Shown one piece after another: positions 5,613-7,174 of a stretch of 7,174 nucleotides of DNA. The notes under the pieces are model-generated. The model saw only the letters and a list, made by a program, of their open reading frames with translations. It made no database searches and was not told where the DNA came from. The stretch comes from an uncultured Clostridia bacterium. Lineage in GTDB: Bacteria; Bacillota; Clostridia; Christensenellales; Borkfalkiaceae. The stretch covers positions 1-7,174 of the forward strand of contig CALVPW010000033.1 of assembly GCA_944354085.1 (NCBI GenBank), given 5' to 3'. Made by a program: the position numbers and the translations under genes. Within the stretch, counting starts at the first letter, position 1; the number at the start of each line of letters is the position of its first letter.

Positions 5613-5840
5613 ATGAAATCCATGACCATCTCTCTCGAAATGGCGCAGCGCGTAAAAGACTTTGTTGCCATCACGCAGAACTGCGACTGTGAGATCCTGC
5701 TCAAGAGCGGCAAATACGTCGTCGACGCGAAATCCATCCTCGGCATTTTCAGCCTCGACCTCTCCAAGCCCCTCACCGTGGAGATCTACAGCGACGATTG
5801 CGAGGACATCCTCGGCAAACTTGCGAAGTTCGCAAAGTAA
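5613..5840 (+). CDS. HPr-like protein lacking the catalytic histidine
   Basis: This 75-residue protein begins at ATG 5613, 8 nt after GGAGG. The in-frame ATG at 5574 lies before the predicted transcript start. By eye it aligns to HPr, the phosphotransferase-system phosphocarrier, without gaps from about residue 10: MAQRVKDFV in place of the HTRPAAQFV helix, then CEILL, VVDAKSILGIFSL (37-47, matching the AKSLFKL / AKSIMGLMSL region), LTVEI, and a C-terminal helix. The position of phosphorylated His15 holds M10, and Arg17 is Gln, so it cannot pass on a PTS phosphoryl group in the usual way. S41 occupies the place of regulatory Ser46. This is the pattern of Bacillus Crh, which has Gln at 15 and acts only in signalling. 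A regulatory or structural role is inferred. No PTS gene is nearby. Confidence 0.82.
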   Translation: MKSMTISLEMAQRVKDFVAITQNCDCEILLKSGKYVVDAKSILGIFSLDLSKPLTVEIYSDDCEDILGKLAKFAK

Positions 5841-5858
5841 CGAAAAACTCGGGTGATT

Positions 5859-5901
5859 AAGACAAAGCCGCTTGACCCTGTTGAGCGGCTTTGTTCGTCT
5901 T
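5859..5901 (+). terminator. Hairpin between the HPr-like and DUF4364 genes, weak terminator or processing stem
   Basis: ACAAAGCCGCT (5862-5872) pairs over 11 bp with AGCGGCTTTGT (5884-5894), with an 11-nt loop. An alternative outer extension pairs AAGAC (5859-5863) with GTCTT (5897-5901). What follows is TCGTCTTG rather than a clean U run, so termination is probably partial. I see no good promoter between this hairpin and the DUF4364 gene, which suggests that the downstream genes depend on readthrough. Confidence 0.5.
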
Positions 5902-5943
5902 GTCGCGCCCCGCGTCGGGAGAACGAATGAAAAAGGAAGTGCC

Positions 5944-6468
5944 ATGCAAGTCAGAGGCGAGACTTCGGTCAACAAATTAATCCTTCTCTTCGTCTTCGAT
6001 AAAATGGAGAGCCCCCTGTCCGAGCGCACGCTGGTGGATATGTGCACGTCGTCCAACGATTGGCTGAATTACATGGACTGCATCGTGCTCATCCATAAGC
6101 TCAAAAAGGACGGCTTCATCTGCGAGATCCCCGGTGCGGACGACCCTCTCTACACCATCACGACGGAAGGCAGAGAGGCGCTCGCGAACTATTATATCAG
6201 CATCCCCAAAAGCTCGCGCGAGGAGATCTCGCGCTTTGTCAAAAACAACGGTACCAAGTTCCGCAACCGTCAGGAATGCAAATCCGACTACTATCAGAAC
6301 AAGGACGGGACGTATACCGTGTTTTTGAAGATCCTTGCCCCCGTCCAGCCCATGCTGGAACTCAAATTTGTGGTTCCCGATAAAAAAACGGCGAATACCA
6401 TCTACAAAAAGTGGGAAGATAAAGCATCGGAACTCTACTCCGTCGTCTACGATACCCTCGTAGACTGA
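5944..6468 (+). CDS. DUF4364 family winged-helix protein
   Basis: This 174-residue protein begins at ATG 5944, with AAAGGAAG just upstream. The longer frame from 5872 starts inside the preceding hairpin and lacks a ribosome binding site. The sequence fits the DUF4364 family of Bacillota: N-terminal NKLILLFVFDKMESPLSE (10-27), then a helix-rich stretch with LIHKLKKDGFI (49-59), then YTITTEGREAL (70-80), YYISIPKSSREEI (83-95) and a C-terminal beta-rich domain (about 105-174). The layout of the first 80 residues resembles a PadR/MarR-like winged helix (recognition-helix region, then a YxITxxG wing), so DNA binding is plausible. The target and ligand are unknown. The TSCPD gene follows 16 nt after the stop codon, so the two are probably co-transcribed. 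Confidence 0.88.
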   Translation: MQVRGETSVNKLILLFVFDKMESPLSERTLVDMCTSSNDWLNYMDCIVLIHKLKKDGFICEIPGADDPLYTITTEGREALANYYISIPKSSREEISRFVKNNGTKFRNRQECKSDYYQNKDGTYTVFLKILAPVQPMLELKFVVPDKKTANTIYKKWEDKASELYSVVYDTLVD

Positions 6469-6484
6469 TCCATGAGGTAAAAAT

Positions 6485-6736
6485 ATGGTCACTTATTCTA
6501 CCAAAGGTACTTGCTCCAAACAGATCATCTTCGATCTCGACGAAGAAAACAAGATCCACAACGTTAAATTCATCGGCGGATGCAGCGGCAACCTGCAAGG
6601 CATCGGCCGCCTCGTCGAAGGAAAGACGCCCGACGAGATCGTCCCCCTTTTGAAGGGCATCCGCTGCCGTCAGAACACATCCTGTCCCGATCAGCTCGCG
6701 CATGCGCTCGAGCCGTATATGACTTCGAAAAAGTAA
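6485..6736 (+). CDS. TSCPD domain-containing protein (TIGR03905 family)
   Basis: This 83-residue protein is essentially one TSCPD domain. The naming motif is intact: NTSCPDQLAHAL (64-75). Four cysteines lie at 10 (GTCSK), 33 (GGCSGN), 61 (IRCRQ) and 67 (TSCPD), a spacing that would suit a metal site, though this is not established. The same domain occurs at the end of some class II ribonucleotide reductases (adenosylcobalamin-dependent), while the stand-alone form is of unknown function and common in clostridia. The middle, NLQGIGRLVEGKTPDEIVPLLKGI, matches the family. GAGGT lies 6 nt before the ATG. It ends with a clean terminator and is probably the last gene of the unit with DUF4364. Confidence 0.92.
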   Translation: MVTYSTKGTCSKQIIFDLDEENKIHNVKFIGGCSGNLQGIGRLVEGKTPDEIVPLLKGIRCRQNTSCPDQLAHALEPYMTSKK

Positions 6737-6741
6737 CCTTT

Positions 6742-6766
6742 CCGCGCCGCTTTCGGCGCGGTTTTT
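6742..6766 (+). terminator. Rho-independent terminator after the TSCPD gene
   Basis: CCGCGCCG (6742-6749) pairs perfectly with CGGCGCGG (6754-6761) around a CTTT tetraloop, followed by T5. It begins 5 nt after the stop codon and closes the DUF4364-TSCPD unit. Confidence 0.93.
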
Positions 6767-6810
6767 CTTGATAAAATACCTTTGCCTATCTGCAAAAACG
6801 GGAGATCTGA

Positions 6811-7174
6811 ATGAAACTTGTAAACTTTTTCCGCATCCCGCGCAACCTTGCCGCCCTTCTCCTTTGCGCCGCCTGCCTTGCGGTGAATGCGGCGGGGATG
6901 ATATACGGCGGCGTACGCCACGCGAACGGCGCCGTGGACGGTGCGGGCATGGCGTATATCCTGCAGCAGGGCTGCGCGGGCTGCGTGACCATCTTCCTCG
7001 TATATGCAGCGGAATGGCTGCTCCGCATCCGTCTGCCCGCGCCCGTCGAGCTCTCGCTCTCCCTGTTCGCGTTCGCGGGCAACACCGTTGCGGGCGTATA
7101 CGGCGTATACGGGCTTTTCCCGCTGTGGGATAAGATCCTGCACACGTTCGCGGGCGCGCTGTTCGCCGCCGTCG
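6811..7174 (+). CDS. Multi-pass membrane protein with a WDKILH motif (3' end beyond the window)
   Basis: An open frame runs from ATG 6811 to the window end (121 residues so far), with GGGAG about 7 nt upstream. Three hydrophobic segments are visible: about 13-33 (AALLLCAACLAVNAAGM), 54-74 (with VTIFLVYAAEWLL) and 80-103. They are followed by GLFPLWDKILHTFAGALFAAV, where a fourth segment begins. The W-D-K/x-x-L-H-x-x-x-G pattern (W106, D107, H111) occurs in several uncharacterised bacterial membrane families of the DUF2238/YjdF kind. I cannot assign one from the fragment. The first segment could be read as a signal anchor. Function is unknown. It follows a strong terminator, so it probably has its own promoter, but I see no clear one in 6767-6800. 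Confidence 0.75.
   Translation, partial: MKLVNFFRIPRNLAALLLCAACLAVNAAGMIYGGVRHANGAVDGAGMAYILQQGCAGCVTIFLVYAAEWLLRIRLPAPVELSLSLFAFAGNTVAGVYGVYGLFPLWDKILHTFAGALFAAV

Noticed and set aside
5508..6056. Minus-strand frame of 182 codons across the HPr-like and DUF4364 genes
   Set aside because: It overlaps two recognisable genes, a divergent promoter region and a hairpin, and its translation resembles no family.
5977..6492. Minus-strand frame of 171 codons opposite DUF4364
   Set aside because: It is a shadow of a gene with clear family motifs, and no ribosome binding site was seen for it.

Overview
The window looks like chromosomal core sequence from an uncultured member of the Bacillota (Clostridia, possibly a gut Christensenellales-type lineage). 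The clues are a fairly GC-rich genome that still uses AT-rich sigma-A promoters (TATAAT boxes) and strong AGGAGG-type ribosome binding sites. It also carries lineage-typical small genes: DUF4364, a TSCPD (TIGR03905) protein, an HPr-like protein, a type III pantothenate kinase and an ECF transporter S component. The taxonomic placement is inferred from gene content only. I see no rRNA, tRNA, CRISPR array, insertion sequence or phage gene.

Layout, left to right. Positions 1-657 hold the 3' end of leuS (leucyl-tRNA synthetase, + strand). Two back-to-back hairpin terminators (659-730) separate it from a convergent minus-strand operon. In transcription order that operon is an ECF S component, probably for pantothenate (3549-2851), then coaX (2854-2069, overlapping the first gene by ATGA), then hom (2024-741). 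A near-consensus promoter (3692-3664) drives it, and its roughly 108-nt leader contains two adjacent inverted repeats. The first two genes form a plausible pantothenate uptake and phosphorylation pair feeding coenzyme A synthesis. hom belongs to threonine/methionine synthesis.

Positions 3693-3908 are a non-coding stretch with strong hairpins, leading to a 70-residue, ten-cysteine membrane-like protein (3909-4121, +) of unknown function. A strong hairpin terminator separates it from a convergent two-gene minus-strand unit: an uncharacterised helical protein (5446-4730) followed after 11 nt by an ADP-ribose-type NUDIX hydrolase (4718-4182).

A divergent promoter region (about 5500-5590) fires left into that unit and right into a 75-residue HPr-like protein. 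The HPr-like protein lacks the catalytic histidine but keeps the regulatory serine region. After a hairpin come a DUF4364 winged-helix protein and a TSCPD protein, 16 nt apart, ended by a clear terminator. The window closes inside a membrane protein with a WDKILH motif.

Most of the window is ordinary housekeeping sequence. The parts worth a second look are the structured 3550-3908 intergenic region, the Cys-rich small protein, the His-less HPr paralogue with its regulator-like neighbours, and the unknown protein upstream of the NUDIX gene. I found no convincing new multi-gene defence or mobile system.
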